Positions 42,601 to 54,478 of a stretch of DNA of 64,000 bases are shown here, in pieces. Numbering within the stretch: the stretch's first letter is position 1; each line of letters starts with the position of its first letter. The position numbers and the translations under genes are program-made. A model generated the notes under the pieces. It did no database searches, was not told the DNA's origin, and worked only from the letters and a program-made list of their open reading frames with translations. The stretch comes from Aquilaria yunnanensis (taxonomy: Eukaryota > Streptophyta > Magnoliopsida > Malvales > Thymelaeaceae), in assembly GCA_039654915.1 (NCBI GenBank), contig CM077598.1:72072041-72136040 (forward strand), written 5' to 3'.

Positions 42601-43908
42601 GCCTGAATAGGCACTCTGACACACGGACGCCATCAGAATCACATCATGGCCCATCTCAGCACGTGGCTCAGGGCAACCCGCTACCAGTTATCTGTCTCCT
42701 ACACCATGAAACTCAGGGAACATCCGACCGAACACGTGTCATGATCTGAACGGGCTAGGCACTCCTATAAATACCAGGAATTAATACTTGGCAGGAGGCT
42801 GGTTGGTTGGCAAAGCATTGCTCCCACACTCTGAGAAAACTACCAGGCGAGACTCTTCAGCCCTTTGTGCTATTTCCTCTGCCTTTTCTCAGCCACCACT
42901 GACTTGGGCGTCGGAGGCTCCCCCCCCGGAAAAATACTCCGGGGGCCTCCTAACCCTTTGTTTCTGAGCTTTCAGGCACTCTCCTTTGGGCTATCCATTC
43001 CACCATGCGTTCTTCCTCCCAGAAGTCTCTCCACCAGTCACCATGACTATAAACGATGAGGCCCCTGGCCATCACCTCAAGAACCCTAGCTTGGTTGGCT
43101 CGGCCCTCCTTGATTCTTCAAATCCAAGCTTGAAATTGAAGTAGTCTAGCACCGAAATCAAGCTCCCAAGCTTGATTTCTTCAAGAGTTCTCCAATTGCT
43201 TGAGTTCAAGACCAAGTGATGGGTGATCTTTCAAGAACACACTCGGCCAAGAAAGAGCATTGAAACCCTGAAAATGAACTCCAAATGATGCTAAGTTAAC
43301 TCGGCCGAAAGTCTAGTGTTTTAGTTAGCTAAAATGCTAACTTTTGCCCTCCATTTTCGTGCATGAAACAATGATGCCCTTACCCACTTTGATTACAAAA
43401 GCACCATTAAAACATGTGCTCACTTAGGCACTCAAGCTTCTTCATGGCTCATAATGCCATGCACAAAGTAGCACAACTACCAACATGTCATAAACTCCCT
43501 TGCATAACCGGCCATGTAACTAGAATAAAGACTAGTTGGTTTAACTAGTAACTAGTGAATAGTACACTAGTGGTAGGCAAGATTTTGACTAATAATCATT
43601 GTTGTCTCCCACATTTGGTCTAGTCTTGCACTAGCCACCATAAAAGTTTGCATGGCCGAAAATGCCAACCTTAAGTTTATGGATTTAATTGTACCACCCA
43701 TATCAGTTTACAATTTGATCCCCTTTCTTGGATTTCTAACTATTTTTCCATAGTTCCTTCCCATGTGCATTTAGGCCCTGAAAGTCTCTAGCTGTACTCA
43801 TAGACCACTGCACTAGACTCCATAGTTCTTCTTACTCTCCCTTTCTGTTTTCCCTCCTTTTTTGTGGTCCTTCTTGGCCTAAGCCAAGCACTTAGGAGGT
43901 GCCTAACA
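39622..43908 (-). mobile_element. Solo LTR T-c (about 3.4 kb, Tekay/Del-like)
   Basis: TSD gaagg at 39617-39621 and 43909-43913. + view TGTCAAAC...TGCCTAACA. With the nested Tat LTR and one TSD copy removed it is about 3402 bp. Non-coding and AT-rich, with several ctcggccaa motifs. Its minus-strand start TGTTAGGCACC resembles the TGTTACGG start of T2. Removing it rejoins F exon 4 in frame. Confidence 0.8.
42195..43074 (+). mobile_element. Solo Tat-type LTR (A/B family) inside T-c
   Basis: 880 bp, TSD cctca at 42190-42194 and 43075-43079. First base mutated (AGATAGCC for TGATAGCC); ends GGCCATCA. ACACGTGT near 42734, TATAAATA near 42765, hairpin near 42914, ATG at 43043, 32 nt from the end. 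Confidence 0.93.
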
Positions 43909-44296
43909 GAAGGCCCTAGCTGATAATGCAGCCCTTCAAGCCGAGGTTGAGGCTTTGAAGAATGAGACAAAGAAGAAGAAGAAGACTAAGAAGTTGGAGA
44001 AGGAGGTGGCTGATCTGGAAAGCAAGGTGGAAGAGCTGGGGGTCAAACTGGACTAGGCCAACCAGGCAACCAAGGTTGGCTTCCAAGACGGCTTCTGCCT
44101 AGCTCGACACCAAGTCTTGGCCAAGCATCCAGACCTCGACCTCTCCTTCCTGGCTGCCCTGAACATTCCTGAGGGACCTCGCTGGACCTGGTCAAAAATG
44201 GAGTTCCTGAACCTCCCTTTTGCCCCTCCTTCGGTACCAATGGCGACGGCTAAGGACAAAGGGGAAGGAGCATCTCATGGCGCCGGGGTCCCTTAG

Positions 44297-44721
44297 ATGT
44301 CTTAGGGCTTTACTTTTTCCTCTTCTTCTTTATTGTAGCCTTTTTTTTGTAACTTCTTCCTTGTAGTAAGGCCTCCTTAACAATACCTTCTCTTTCAAAA
44401 TTTGGCTAAGTCCCCAATAACTTTTGTCTCCAAGGGTTGTCTTGACCACTTTCAGTCTGGGACCCTCAGTAAAATACTAACTTCAAGAGAATGCTAACTT
44501 TGACGAATTCCTTAAGTCAATAATTGACTTACTTTCAATAGAAGTGTTCGGTTGGTGCATTCTTCGGGGAAAATGACTCAATAAACTTTGGAGGAAAAAT
44601 GCCATTTTCGCAAGTACTTATCTGCATCTTGTTCGGTAGGATTCCTTTGGTGGAATTATTCTTCCCAAAAATTTTCTATACTTAGAAAAATTTCTAACTG
44701 TACAATTTTCAGACAAGTTTT
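44297..44721. other. Spacer between antisense gene and pol in element F
   Basis: Lies between the antisense stop (44296) and the pol stop (44722-44724, minus strand). It corresponds to the hairpin-array spacer of A and B, but I could not find clear copies of the GAGC/GCTC core. T-rich, no gene seen. Confidence 0.55.
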
Positions 44722-47700
44722 TTAAGCGTAGAACTTCTTCAAGGCATCCCAGTGCCAAGTATTTTTCAGTTCTCCACCTTCGAGATCGCCAAGCTTGTAG
44801 ACTCCTTTCTGAACTTCACCCAGGACCAGATAAGGTCCCTCCCAGTAAGCTCAAAGTACCTCATGAGATGGTCTTCTGGGTTCAAACTCGGCCTTGACGG
44901 AGAACGAGGTCTCCTTTTTTGATTTCTTTTTTCCTGACGCGTAACTTCATGGCCATAGCCACTCTTTGCTAGAATTCTTTTCTCCTAAGCTTAGCCACTT
45001 CTCTGTGTTCGTCCATGTTGGGTTTTGGGAGCCAAACAGCACAGCAGAATTTAACCAAAACCCTCCAGGATCCAGGTGAAACGAGGTAAACCGGGTGTTC
45101 GAAAATTTTGATACCTAATTTTCGGATGACATCTCTCACTCAACTGTAGAGTCGAATAAAAAAACCTGAATAGTTGACGTGCTCAAGCTCTCTATGGTAT
45201 CCACACGAGCCTCTCGGGATCATCACGCTCCCACCACATCCCGGCAGATGCGTTTCTTTTGCACTCGCAGTGCTAGCTTGTGTCCTCCAAGGAATTGCAA
45301 GAGAAGAGTGTGGATGTCCTTTTGGGAGGCTAGGGCAAGGAGACCTATGAATTTCTCACTAGAAGTTGTATTTATAGTGAGACTCAACTTCCAATTAGGA
45401 TTTAATTTCGGGCTTAATAATGGCTCAACTCTTGGGCCCATTATTAATACAAAATTAAATTGAAACCATAACCCAAATAATTAGCCCATGCACTCTAATG
45501 ATCCAAATAGCTCTATGTGTGTGACCCAATAGGCTCTTGCCATGTTGGCAATGATCATAAATCACATTTATGATCATAAGTAATGGGCGGTGTCTAGCAA
45601 CACATCATTGCTACCCAAGTGACAAGATTGTCGATGATTCGACTAAACCTTTATGATCATCACCGATATATGCTATTGTCTCTTTATCCAAGATATCAAG
45701 ACTAAGCACGAGACATGGAATGTGTCACTCTCGTATAGCCCAATCTTTGGTTTCTTGATTACCGAGTAGACTAACTTAAACTGATGACATTGATATCGTA
45801 TATCAACTCATCCGAGCATGGCCATGCATTTTCTAAGTCTCACTCTATCAAAGGGCCCGAAGATATCACTCCCGTTCCATAGGAGGGACAAATCCCATCT
45901 TGATCATACAAATCCCTCCGCATGATATGTGACATACCCAATGACCTCCTTGAAGTTCACTCAGTTACGAGCAACAAAGGAAAGTATCAAAGTATGTGAC
46001 TCACATGTAGGGAACCTTGGTGATCTTAAGTCGAAGGACTACATATACCATGATCACTATGAGAATCACTTATGACACTCATATAACGATCCATGAAGTG
46101 TTCTCATGGTGGGTCGGTCCAGTACACAAGTTCTCCAACTTGTACCCATATGTAGACTACAAATCTCATATTAGTCTACACATATGCTAGTCATTATGTA
46201 TTATCGCAACCCGCTCCACAATAATACTCGACTAGGGACGTTTAAGAATATCATTATTGTAGAGTTACAATTATGTTTATTACATTACGCAAAAACAAAA
46301 CAACAAACATAATTGCTGGATTAATGCCTCAATAAAATATCATGACTCAATGTGCAAAAATACAATCATCTCATGTTTCACTTTTTGGGCACAACACTAA
46401 CAGTCCATTAGGTCAAGATTAATTCTCAATCTGAGGTCATTCCCTTCTTTGGTGAACACTTGTACCCTGACCGATGGCTAGACTAGCTCGATGAGGATAA
46501 TGGCCTCTGTGCCGAACACCAATGAAAAAGGCGTCTCACCTGTGGCTCTTCAGGGCGTTGTCCAGTAACTCCATAGCACGCTAGGAAGTTCCTCTAGCCA
46601 TTTTCCCTTTGCCTCCCCCAATCTCTCTTTCAGGCCATCTTTTATGGTTCTATTGGATACCTTTACCTGCCCGTTACTCTAAGGATGGGCTACCAGGGCG
46701 AAGTGTAGCTTAATGTCGAGGTCAGCCAAAAATTCTTGGAACCCTTTGTCTGTGAACTGGGTGCCATTGTGAACCATTATTACCCTTGGTATGCGGAATC
46801 GACATATGATGTTCTTCCAGAGAAATTTTTGTATGTCTTTTGCCGAAATTGTTGCCAGGGGCTCTGCCTCGACCCATTTAGTGAAGTAATCTACTACAAT
46901 CACGCAGAACTTCACTCCTCCAGGTGCAGTTGGGAGTGGCCCAATGAGGTCAATGCCCCATATAGCAAATGGACAGGGATAGTTGACCGAGGTTATTAAT
47001 TCCAAGGGTAGCCTCCGGACGTTGGCGTGTCTTTGGCACTTATCACATTTTTAAACAAATTGCCTTGCATCCTTCCTTAGGGTAGGCCAAAAGTAGCCTT
47101 GGTAAAGTATCACTCCGGTGAGGGCGTCCGTTCCTATGTGGGAACCACAGGCCCCCTCATGAACTTCTTCGAGGATTGTTCTGACATCTTCTTCACTCAC
47201 GCACCTCTTCAAGGGACTTGCATACCCTTGTCTGTACAGTTCATCCCCGATGAGGAAGTATCTCCCGGAGCACTGTCGCACCTTTGCGGCCTTGGCAGGG
47301 TCTTCGGGTAGTACCGAAGTTGTCAGGTATTTTTTGATGGAATCTTGCCATCCAACTTCCAAGGTTGCTATGCATATTAGCTCCGTGCTAGGTTGTTTTA
47401 GCACCTCGGTAGGTTCTTGGATTTAGCCAAGGTGTCCACTTGAGCGTTATCTCTTCGGGGCACATTTTCTATTTGTACAACATCGAACTCTTTAATGAGC
47501 TCCTTGGCGAGGTCATGGTATTTTGCCAAGCTTGAATCCTTTGTAGCATAATCTCCTTTCATCTGCTGGACTACTAGCTGTGAATCGCTGTGAGCCTTAA
47601 GTTTTCTTACACTGACTCTTCTGGCCAGCTTTAGTCCTGTTATAAGGGCTTCATATTCGGCGATGTTATTGGTGACATCGAAACTGAATTTGATGGATTT

Positions 47701-50670
47701 GGTAGCTTCCATGCCTTCGGGCCCCCGAAGGCCACGCCAGCACCCTGGTGTTCGGCACCTGAGGCTCCATCGATGAAGAGTTTCCACTTAGGTTCAGTCT
47801 TTATCAGATCTTCCGAGGTGACTTCAGCATCCTCAATTCCTGGAATTTCAATGATGAAGTCTGCCAATGCTTGGGCCTTTATTGCTCTTCTTGGCTCATA
47901 AGTCATGTCATACTCTCCGAGCTCGATACACCATTTTGACAACCTTCTCGAATGCTTTACCTTTTTCATTATGTCACATAGAGGTAGGTTACTTCGGACA
48001 ATGATGGGATGTCCTTGAAAGTAGGGTCATAGCCATCTGCCTGCAAGCACTAAGGCATAGATAGCTTTTCAAAGAAATGGGTACCTGACCTCGGCACCAT
48101 GTAAGGACTTGCTCACATAGTATACTGGCCACTGCCTCACACCTTATTGTTTCACTAGGACTGAACTCACAGCTTTTTCTGTGACCGCGAGGTAGAGGAT
48201 GAGAGGTTCTCCTTCCCGTGGTTGCCGAAGTGTTGGCAAACGGGTTAGGTAACTTTTAAGCTTGTCCCAAGCTTTCTGGCATTCTGGGTTCCAAGGGTGC
48301 TCCTCAACTCCAGAGTTGCCTTCACTCCGGGGTATTTTAGTAAGCACCTTGAAGAACAGTCGACATCGATCGCCGTACCTAGAAATGAACCTACTAAGGG
48401 AAGTGATTCTTCCTGTAAGCTTTTGTATATCTTTGATGGTTGTTGGTGTTCAGAAACCTAGCAGGGCCTTAACCTTTTCGGGGTTGGCATCTATCCCCCT
48501 TTCTGATACCATAAACCCAAGGAACTTTCCTGCACTTACTCTGAACACACACTTCTCAGGATTGAGGCGAATGCCCAACTCCCGAAGTTATCGAAAGGTT
48601 TCGTTTAAGTCGTCGATATGATTACTAGGCATTCTACTCTTAACTATCATATCATCGATGTATGCCTCCATGTTTCTTCCAATCTGAGAGTCAAACACTT
48701 TATTCATCAACCTCTGATAGGTGGCCCCTGCATTTTTATGCCCGAAGGGCATTCTGACATAGCAGTAGGTACCCACCTCAGTAATGAAGGCGGTTTTCTC
48801 TTCATCTTCAGGGTTCATCCAAATTTGATGATACCCACTGAAGGCATCGAGGAAACTGAGAAGACCATATTTAGTGGTCGAGTCCACCAATTAGTCTATG
48901 GCTGGCAACGGGTAGGAGTCTTTTGGACAAGCATCGTTCAAGTTTAAAAAATTGATGCACATTTAGAGTTTTTCACTCCTTTCCTTCATGGAAATAACCA
49001 CGTTACTAAGCCATTCAGGGTACTTGACTTCTCTTATTACCCCTGGCCCAATCAAGCGTCTAACCTCGGCTTTAATGAAGGAATTCTTATGAGATGATAG
49101 CCAACTTTTTTCGTACTCGGGTGTTCCGGCCAGGTACTAACTTGGCGTCTTCTGTCTTGAGTTTTTTTAGTTCTTCTACTTCCTCTCTTGTGGTTGCTTC
49201 GCCTATCGTGATTTCCCTAGCCGAAGTCTATACTTGGACCTTGACCTGTCTTTGTCTGGCCCTGGTGAAGACCTTCCTGACTTCGGCTTGGCTGATGAAG
49301 ATCTTTCCATCTCCTTCTTTGGTCATGAATGTGACCGTTAAGTACTTCACATCAGGACAGATGTGGAGATTTCCTTGAGTTTGCCTTCCAAGGATAGCGT
49401 TGTATGATGAGGGAACATCAATGACGATGAATCTCATCATAATAGAGGTAAATAGTTCTTCTCGACTTTGAATCGAGGTCCCCTTCAACATTAAAGGTAG
49501 GTTGATGCATCCGAGAACTGGGAGCTCGGATGGCCCCACCCCAAAGGTGGGGGAATTTACTATATTGAGGTCACCTCTTGAGATGCCTAGTTTAGGCAGT
49601 AGATGTGAGAAGATGACATCAGTGTTGGAGCCATCATCCAGGAGTACTCTCTTGACATCCCAACTCCTTATCCTTGCCGTGACGAGGAGTGGATGATCGT
49701 GGGGGAACTTCACCATGGACCCGTCTCTGTGAACAAGCCTGTTCGGCGAGTTCCCATACTCCATTATGGAGATCTCCCATATCTTTCTTTTCTTTTCAAC
49801 TAATGGTATCCCTATAGTGATGGTTTGGATGACCCCGGCCGATGGTGGTGGATTCTTTTGAGGACTTCGGTCCCGACGTCTGCCGGAATCATAGTCCTCC
49901 TCGTCCCCTCTTCCCTGTTCCTCCTTTCTTCCCTTTGGAGAAGGCATCTCGAGGTACCAATGAAGCTTGCCTTGTTTTATTAGGGACTCAATGTACTTCC
50001 TTAACTGGAAGCAGTCTTCAGTATCGTGGCCATGGTCTCGGTGGTATTGGCAGAATTTCTTCATATTTTGCTTATTTTCCGAGGTCATGGCCTTTGGCCT
50101 TGGGACTGTAGTCCTTTCCCTTTCCAAGGCCATAATAATGCTGGCTCTTGTGGCATTCAGAGGAGTGACTCATCGACCTTTTCCACCTTTGCTTTCGGGG
50201 CCTTCTTCCAACCTCATTCTAGTGTCGAGGCTGTGTTCCAGCTTTGGTCCCCCCATTTTGAGTTCTTCAGTGGTCATGTGTTGTTCGGCCCTTCGGTAGA
50301 ACTCCCCCAAGGTGTCTGGAGGGTCCTTAGAGAACTGATAGAAGAGCTGGGAATCCTACCGAAGTCCTTTTGCGATTGCGAGGATATGGATCTCGGGCCG
50401 AAAGTCTGGCACGTTCGGTGCTTCTCTATTGAACCTTTTGACGTAGTCGCAAATGGTCTCCCCACTCTGTTGTGCAATGTCGAACATTTGTACTGGCATC
50501 TTGGCCATTGGCCTGCTGCCAATGAACTCCTGAGTGAAGGCAGTAGACAGTTCCTGGAAACTCAGCAGGGTTCCATGAGCCAGGGAGTTGCACCATGCTG
50601 TTGTCGGACCGGAGAGGGTTACCTCAAAGCACTGTAGAGGGTGGCGTCATCGGCGCCGTGGAGCACCATG
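44722..50670 (-). pseudogene. Element F pol and most of gag, decayed and split
   Basis: Read on the minus strand from 50670: Gag capsid end, CHHC knuckle, protease (LDDGSNTD) in a 301-codon stretch 50133-49228, RT with a degraded YVDD (YIDD at about 48657) in 48890-48588, RNase H regions 48347-47398, integrase 47404-46679, then after the copia LTR E2 the integrase C-terminus 45015-44722 ending KKFYA. Frameshifts near 48590 and 47720 and several stops. The second integrase catalytic Asp is His (MVHNGTQF near 46775). Interrupted at 45016-46402 and at its left gag end by H. Confidence 0.9.
45016..46402 (-). mobile_element. Solo Ty1/copia LTR E2
   Basis: 1387 bp, TGTTGGGT...CACTAACA in + view, TSD gtcca at 45011-45015 and 46403-46407. 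Carries the palindrome at 45551-45577. Same family as H. Confidence 0.94.
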
Positions 50671-52086
50671 TGTTAGTATTGTGCCCAAAAGGCCAATCAT
50701 GAGATGATTGTATTTTTGCACATTGAGTCATGATATTGTATTGAGGCATTAATCCAGCAATTTTGTTTGTTGTTTTGTTTCTGCGTAACGTAATAAACAT
50801 AATTGTAACCCTAGAATAATGATATTCTTAAACGTCCCTAGTCTAGTTTTATTGTGGAGCGGGTTGCAATAATACATAATGACTAGCATATGTGAAGACT
50901 AATATGAGATATGTAGTCTACATATGGGTACAAGTTGTAGAACTTGTGTACTGGACCGACCCACCATGAGAACACTTCATGGATTGTTATATGAGTGTCA
51001 TAAGTGATTCTCATAGTGATCATGGTATATGTAGTCCTTCGACCTAAGATCATCAAGGTTCCCTACATGTGAGTCACATACTTTGATACTTTCCTTTGTT
51101 GCTCGTAACTGAGTGAACTTGAAGGAGGTCATTGGGTATGTCACATATCATGCGGAGGGATTTGTATGATCAAGATGGGATTTGTCCCTCCTATGTAACG
51201 GGAGTGATATCTTTGGGCCCCTTGATAGAGTGAGACTTAGAAAATGCATGGCCATGCTCCGATGAGTTGATATATGATGTCAATGTCGTTAGTTTAAGTT
51301 GGTCTACTCGGTAATCAAGAAACCAAAGATTGGGCTATATGAGAGTGACACATTCCATGTCTTGTGCTTAGTCTTGATATCTTGGACAAAGGGACAATGG
51401 CATATATCGGTGATGATCATAAAGGTTTAGTCGATTCACCGACAATCTAGTCACTTGGGTAGCAATGATGTGTTGCTAGACACCGCTCATTGCTTATGAT
51501 CATAAATGTGATTTATGATCATTGCCAACACGGCAAGAGCCTATTGGGTCGCACACATAGAGCTATTTGGATCATTAGAGTGCATGGGCTAATTATTTGG
51601 GTTATGGTTTCACTTTAATTTCGTATTAATAATGGGCCAAGGAGTTGAGCCATTATTAAGCCCGAAATTAAATCCTAATTGGATTAGGGCTTTGAAACCC
51701 ATTAGGCCTGGAAGTTGAGTCTCACTATAAATACAACTTTTAAGTGAGAAATTCGCAGGTCTCCTTGCCCTAGCCTCCCAAAAGGACAGCCGCACTCTTC
51801 TCTTGCAATTCCTTGGAGGACGCAAGCTAGCACTGCGAGCGCAAGAGAAACGCATCTGCCGGGACGTGGTGGAAGCGTGGTGATCCCGAGAGGCTCGTGT
51901 GGATACCATAGAGAGCCTGAACACGTCAACTGTTCAGGTTTTGTGATTCGACTCTACAGTTGAGTGAGAGATCTCAACCAAAAATTAGGTATGAAATTTT
52001 CGAACACCCGATTTACCCCGTTTCACTTGGATCCTGGAGGGTTTCGGTTAAATTCCGCTGCGCTGTTTGGCTACCGAAACCCAACA
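50671..52086 (+). repeat. Element H 5' LTR
   Basis: 1416 bp, TGTTAGTATT...AACCCAACA. TATAAATA at 51726-51733, about 1055 bases in. Perfect 27-base palindrome at 51496-51522. Shadow ORFs on its minus strand repeat in the 3' LTR and are not genes. Confidence 0.96.
51496..51522. repeat. Perfect palindrome in the copia LTR
   Basis: ATGATCATAAAT, spacer GTG, ATTTATGATCAT: 12-base arms without mismatch. The same palindrome is at 58316-58342 (3' LTR), 33514-33540 (E1) and 45551-45577 (E2). It lies about 210 bases upstream of the TATA box. Confidence 0.9.
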
Positions 52087-52087
52087 G

Positions 52088-52099
52088 TGGTATCAGAGC
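52088..52099 (+). other. Primer binding site of element H
   Basis: TGGTATCAGAGC, one base after the LTR end; the standard plant initiator-Met tRNA site. Confidence 0.92.
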
Positions 52100-53613
52100 T
52101 ACTGGTGAAACCCTAAATTGGGATTGAGTGTTGAATCGCATGATGCTATGTGTTCGATTAGTTTTCGGCCATGATTAATTAGATTGATTCATGATGCATG
52201 AAACCGGAATTCATAATGAACATATGAGATATATGAAGAAATGACACAAATTGGTTAATGAGATTAACCCAAAATTGATAGGTATGAGAAACCTATATGG
52301 ATTAGGATTCTTGCAACAGTTGCAAAAACCCTAGGTTTGTTCGGATTCGGCCTGTTCGGGCACCGAAAGTAAGGTATTTTTGGTGGCTTGAATGGAGGAG
52401 TCTCGGGTGCCTACTTTCTCGAAATAGAAGATTTCGGGCTAAGCAATTGTAAGACAATTTTTTGCGCCGGCGGGCGCTGCCCCCCACGCCCCCTACAAGG
52501 GCGGGTCCCCTTGACCCCGTCCACTGACCGGTCAGAGGAACCACCGCCCACTGACCGGCCAGCGAGACTGCCGTATGCGAAGCGCCACATAAATAAAACC
52601 TGGTTAATCAACACGCGAAAATTGGCATGCATCTTTGTTGAATGAGATTTGACATGATATGCTGATTGGTGTTTGAAGCATGGTGCATGGTTATAGCCCT
52701 TGATTGGTTGTACTTGTAAATACGGCCTGCAAGTCGTGCCTTTTCTTATCACTCTCATTGTACATTCTCTTCTCACCTTACTCCCCTCAAATGTAACTCG
52801 AGGTTTCTATTATTGATGTAATGGTGCATTATGGGCTCATCCAAGGTGGTATGTCCAAGGAGGTGACAACAAAAAGGCAACCAAGAAAGGAAGAGAAGGA
52901 GCTTGTGAAGACTCTTTTATTTTCTTAGGCTTTTATGATATTCTCATTGGCTTGAGAATATCGCATAGTTTGGGCTATAACCATGTCACGTTTATTTCTT
53001 GTAAGCTTGAGATGCATGCTTTATATTTGTATGTGATGCATGTATAAAACAACCGGAGATAACAAATTGGTGAGATCAAAAGATAAAATCCCTCAAACAA
53101 ATATTATGTCATTAAATGTGATGCCTTCCAAATGTTGGCACTCGTCAAGACTTTGATCAACATTAGGTGGGTTTGCCAAAGCAAAGCACCTATGTTCATC
53201 TTGGTAAGGCGCGATGGGATAATAGTGATATCCAAACTGCTAACTTTGGGTTCGACTTAACTAAGTCACCCTAATAAGATTAGGGACTTAGAGGCATAGA
53301 GTTGGGCTTAAGTTCATGAGATGAGCTTGGACAAGTGTTGTTCACCCAACTATCCAAGAGTTGCATAAGATGCAATTGGCAAGGAATTGCCTACCTAAAT
53401 AGCTGTAACTTGAGAGAAAAGCCAAAGCTGACTTAGGTTGTGGTCAAATATGGATCTTCGCCCATTAGAATACCTTAGCGCCGTGGTGTTCCAAAATAAT
53501 ATCGAGGGTTATTATTTTGAGGAAAATAGTGGGAGTATCGTTTAATAAAAGTCCTTATTAAATGAATTAAAATACATGACTCTTACACTGCATATTTACT
53601 GTTGTAGATTACC
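52100..53613 (+). other. Long untranslated leader of element H
   Basis: About 1.5 kb between PBS and gag without a convincing ORF. A GC-rich island (52465-52575) contains CTGACCGGTCAG, a perfect 12-base palindrome, and the near copy CTGACCGGCCAG. Just before the gag ATG the sequence TGTTGTAG could act as a splice acceptor, so part of the leader may be an intron; this is speculative. Confidence 0.55.
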
Positions 53614-54468
53614 ATGGCACAAAACACATCGACACTTTCATTTGGATCGATCCTCGAGAAGGAAAAACTGAATGGGACCAACTTTCTCAAATGGTACCGA
53701 AACTTGAGGATAGTCCTCAAACAAGAGAGAAAGGCATATGTCCTAGAGCAGCCCATTCCGAATGAGCCTGCTGCCACTGCTCCAAGAGCTGAAAGGGATG
53801 CTCACAAGAGGCATTCTGATGATGCTTTGGATGTTGCATGCCTCATGCTTATTACCATGGAATCTGAGCTTCAGAAGCAACATGAGAACATGGGGGCGTT
53901 CGATATGATCGAACATCTCAAAATGCTTTTCCAAGAGCAAGCTAGGCATGAGAGGTTTGAGACCTCTAAGGCATTGTTTCAGTGCACGATGTCTGAGGGA
54001 AGTCCCGTGGGTCCTCATATGCTCAAGATGATTGGGTACATTGAGAATCTTGAGAATTTGGGATTTGCTCTTCAGAAAGAGTTGGCTATCGATGTAGTCT
54101 TGCAATCGTTGCCTGAAAGCTACAGTCAGTTCGTCATGAACTATAACATGAACGACCTTGACAAGTCCCTCCCTGAATTGCTCAACCTGTTGAGAACTGC
54201 TGAGCAAAACCTTAAGAAGGCTAAGCCCATTTTGATGGTTCAAAAGGGCAAGGGAAAAGGAAAAGCCAACAAGAAGAAGGATAAAGCTAATGGAAAGTCC
54301 AATGCTAGTTCTTCTTCAGCTGCACTGAAACCAAAGGGTGGTGTGGCAAAGGAAGGGGAGTGCTTCCATTGTAAGCAACCTGGACACTGGAAGCGCAACT
54401 GTAAGCTCTATCTTGAAGAACTTGCTAAGGAAAAGGGAAGTAAGACTTCCACTTCAGGATCTAAGTAG
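53614..54468 (+). CDS. gag: Gag of copia element H
   Basis: 284 codons, start in good context (accATGG). The N-terminal two thirds is the capsid-like UBN2-type region of plant copia elements (FLKWYRNLRIVL, ALDVACLMLITM, VDVVLQSLPESYSQFV-like stretch). A Lys-rich linker precedes a canonical CCHC zinc knuckle CFHCKQPGHWKRNC at residues 250-263. It ends with a Lys/Ser/Thr-rich tail and TAG at 54466-54468. In related elements gag runs on into protease and pol; here it stops, and pol is in another frame 10 bases later. Gag packages element RNA in the cytoplasmic particle. The frame has no internal stop and looks functional by itself. Confidence 0.92.
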   Translation: MAQNTSTLSFGSILEKEKLNGTNFLKWYRNLRIVLKQERKAYVLEQPIPNEPAATAPRAERDAHKRHSDDALDVACLMLITMESELQKQHENMGAFDMIEHLKMLFQEQARHERFETSKALFQCTMSEGSPVGPHMLKMIGYIENLENLGFALQKELAIDVVLQSLPESYSQFVMNYNMNDLDKSLPELLNLLRTAEQNLKKAKPILMVQKGKGKGKANKKKDKANGKSNASSSSAALKPKGGVAKEGECFHCKQPGHWKRNCKLYLEELAKEKGSKTSTSGSK

Positions 54469-54478
54469 AAGTAGATGA

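Larger units (their letters stand above)
37561..44296 (+). pseudogene. Antisense gene of element F, decayed and split by solo LTR T-c
   Basis: Exon 1 37561-38401 (MSIQAIPESWQPF; stops near 37969, 38158, 38200 and 38246). Intron 38402-38470 (GTAAGT...TTTTTCAG). Exon 2 starts at 38471 with GDQSAAFYKSLF; the codon equal to the exon 2 Met of B is CCG (Pro) here, so that Met is not a start. A second intron lies near 38868-38953 with a weak acceptor. Exon 3 ends at 39211, intron 39212-39311. Exon 4 starts at 39312 (LLGYSGY), is cut at 39621 by T-c, and resumes at 43914 in the same frame (ALADNAALQAEVEAL). It ends with FQDGFCLARHQVL and a stop at 44294-44296. One stop near 44056. Confidence 0.88.

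Noticed and set aside
39655..43905. T-c bounded by aggccct repeats
   Set aside because: The ends would not be TG..CA. Shifting to TSD gaagg gives TG..CA ends and restores the F exon 4 frame.
51610..51929. Minus-strand frames of 104 and 75 codons in copia LTRs
   Set aside because: Identical frames in the 3' LTR (58430-58749) reflect LTR identity, not a gene.
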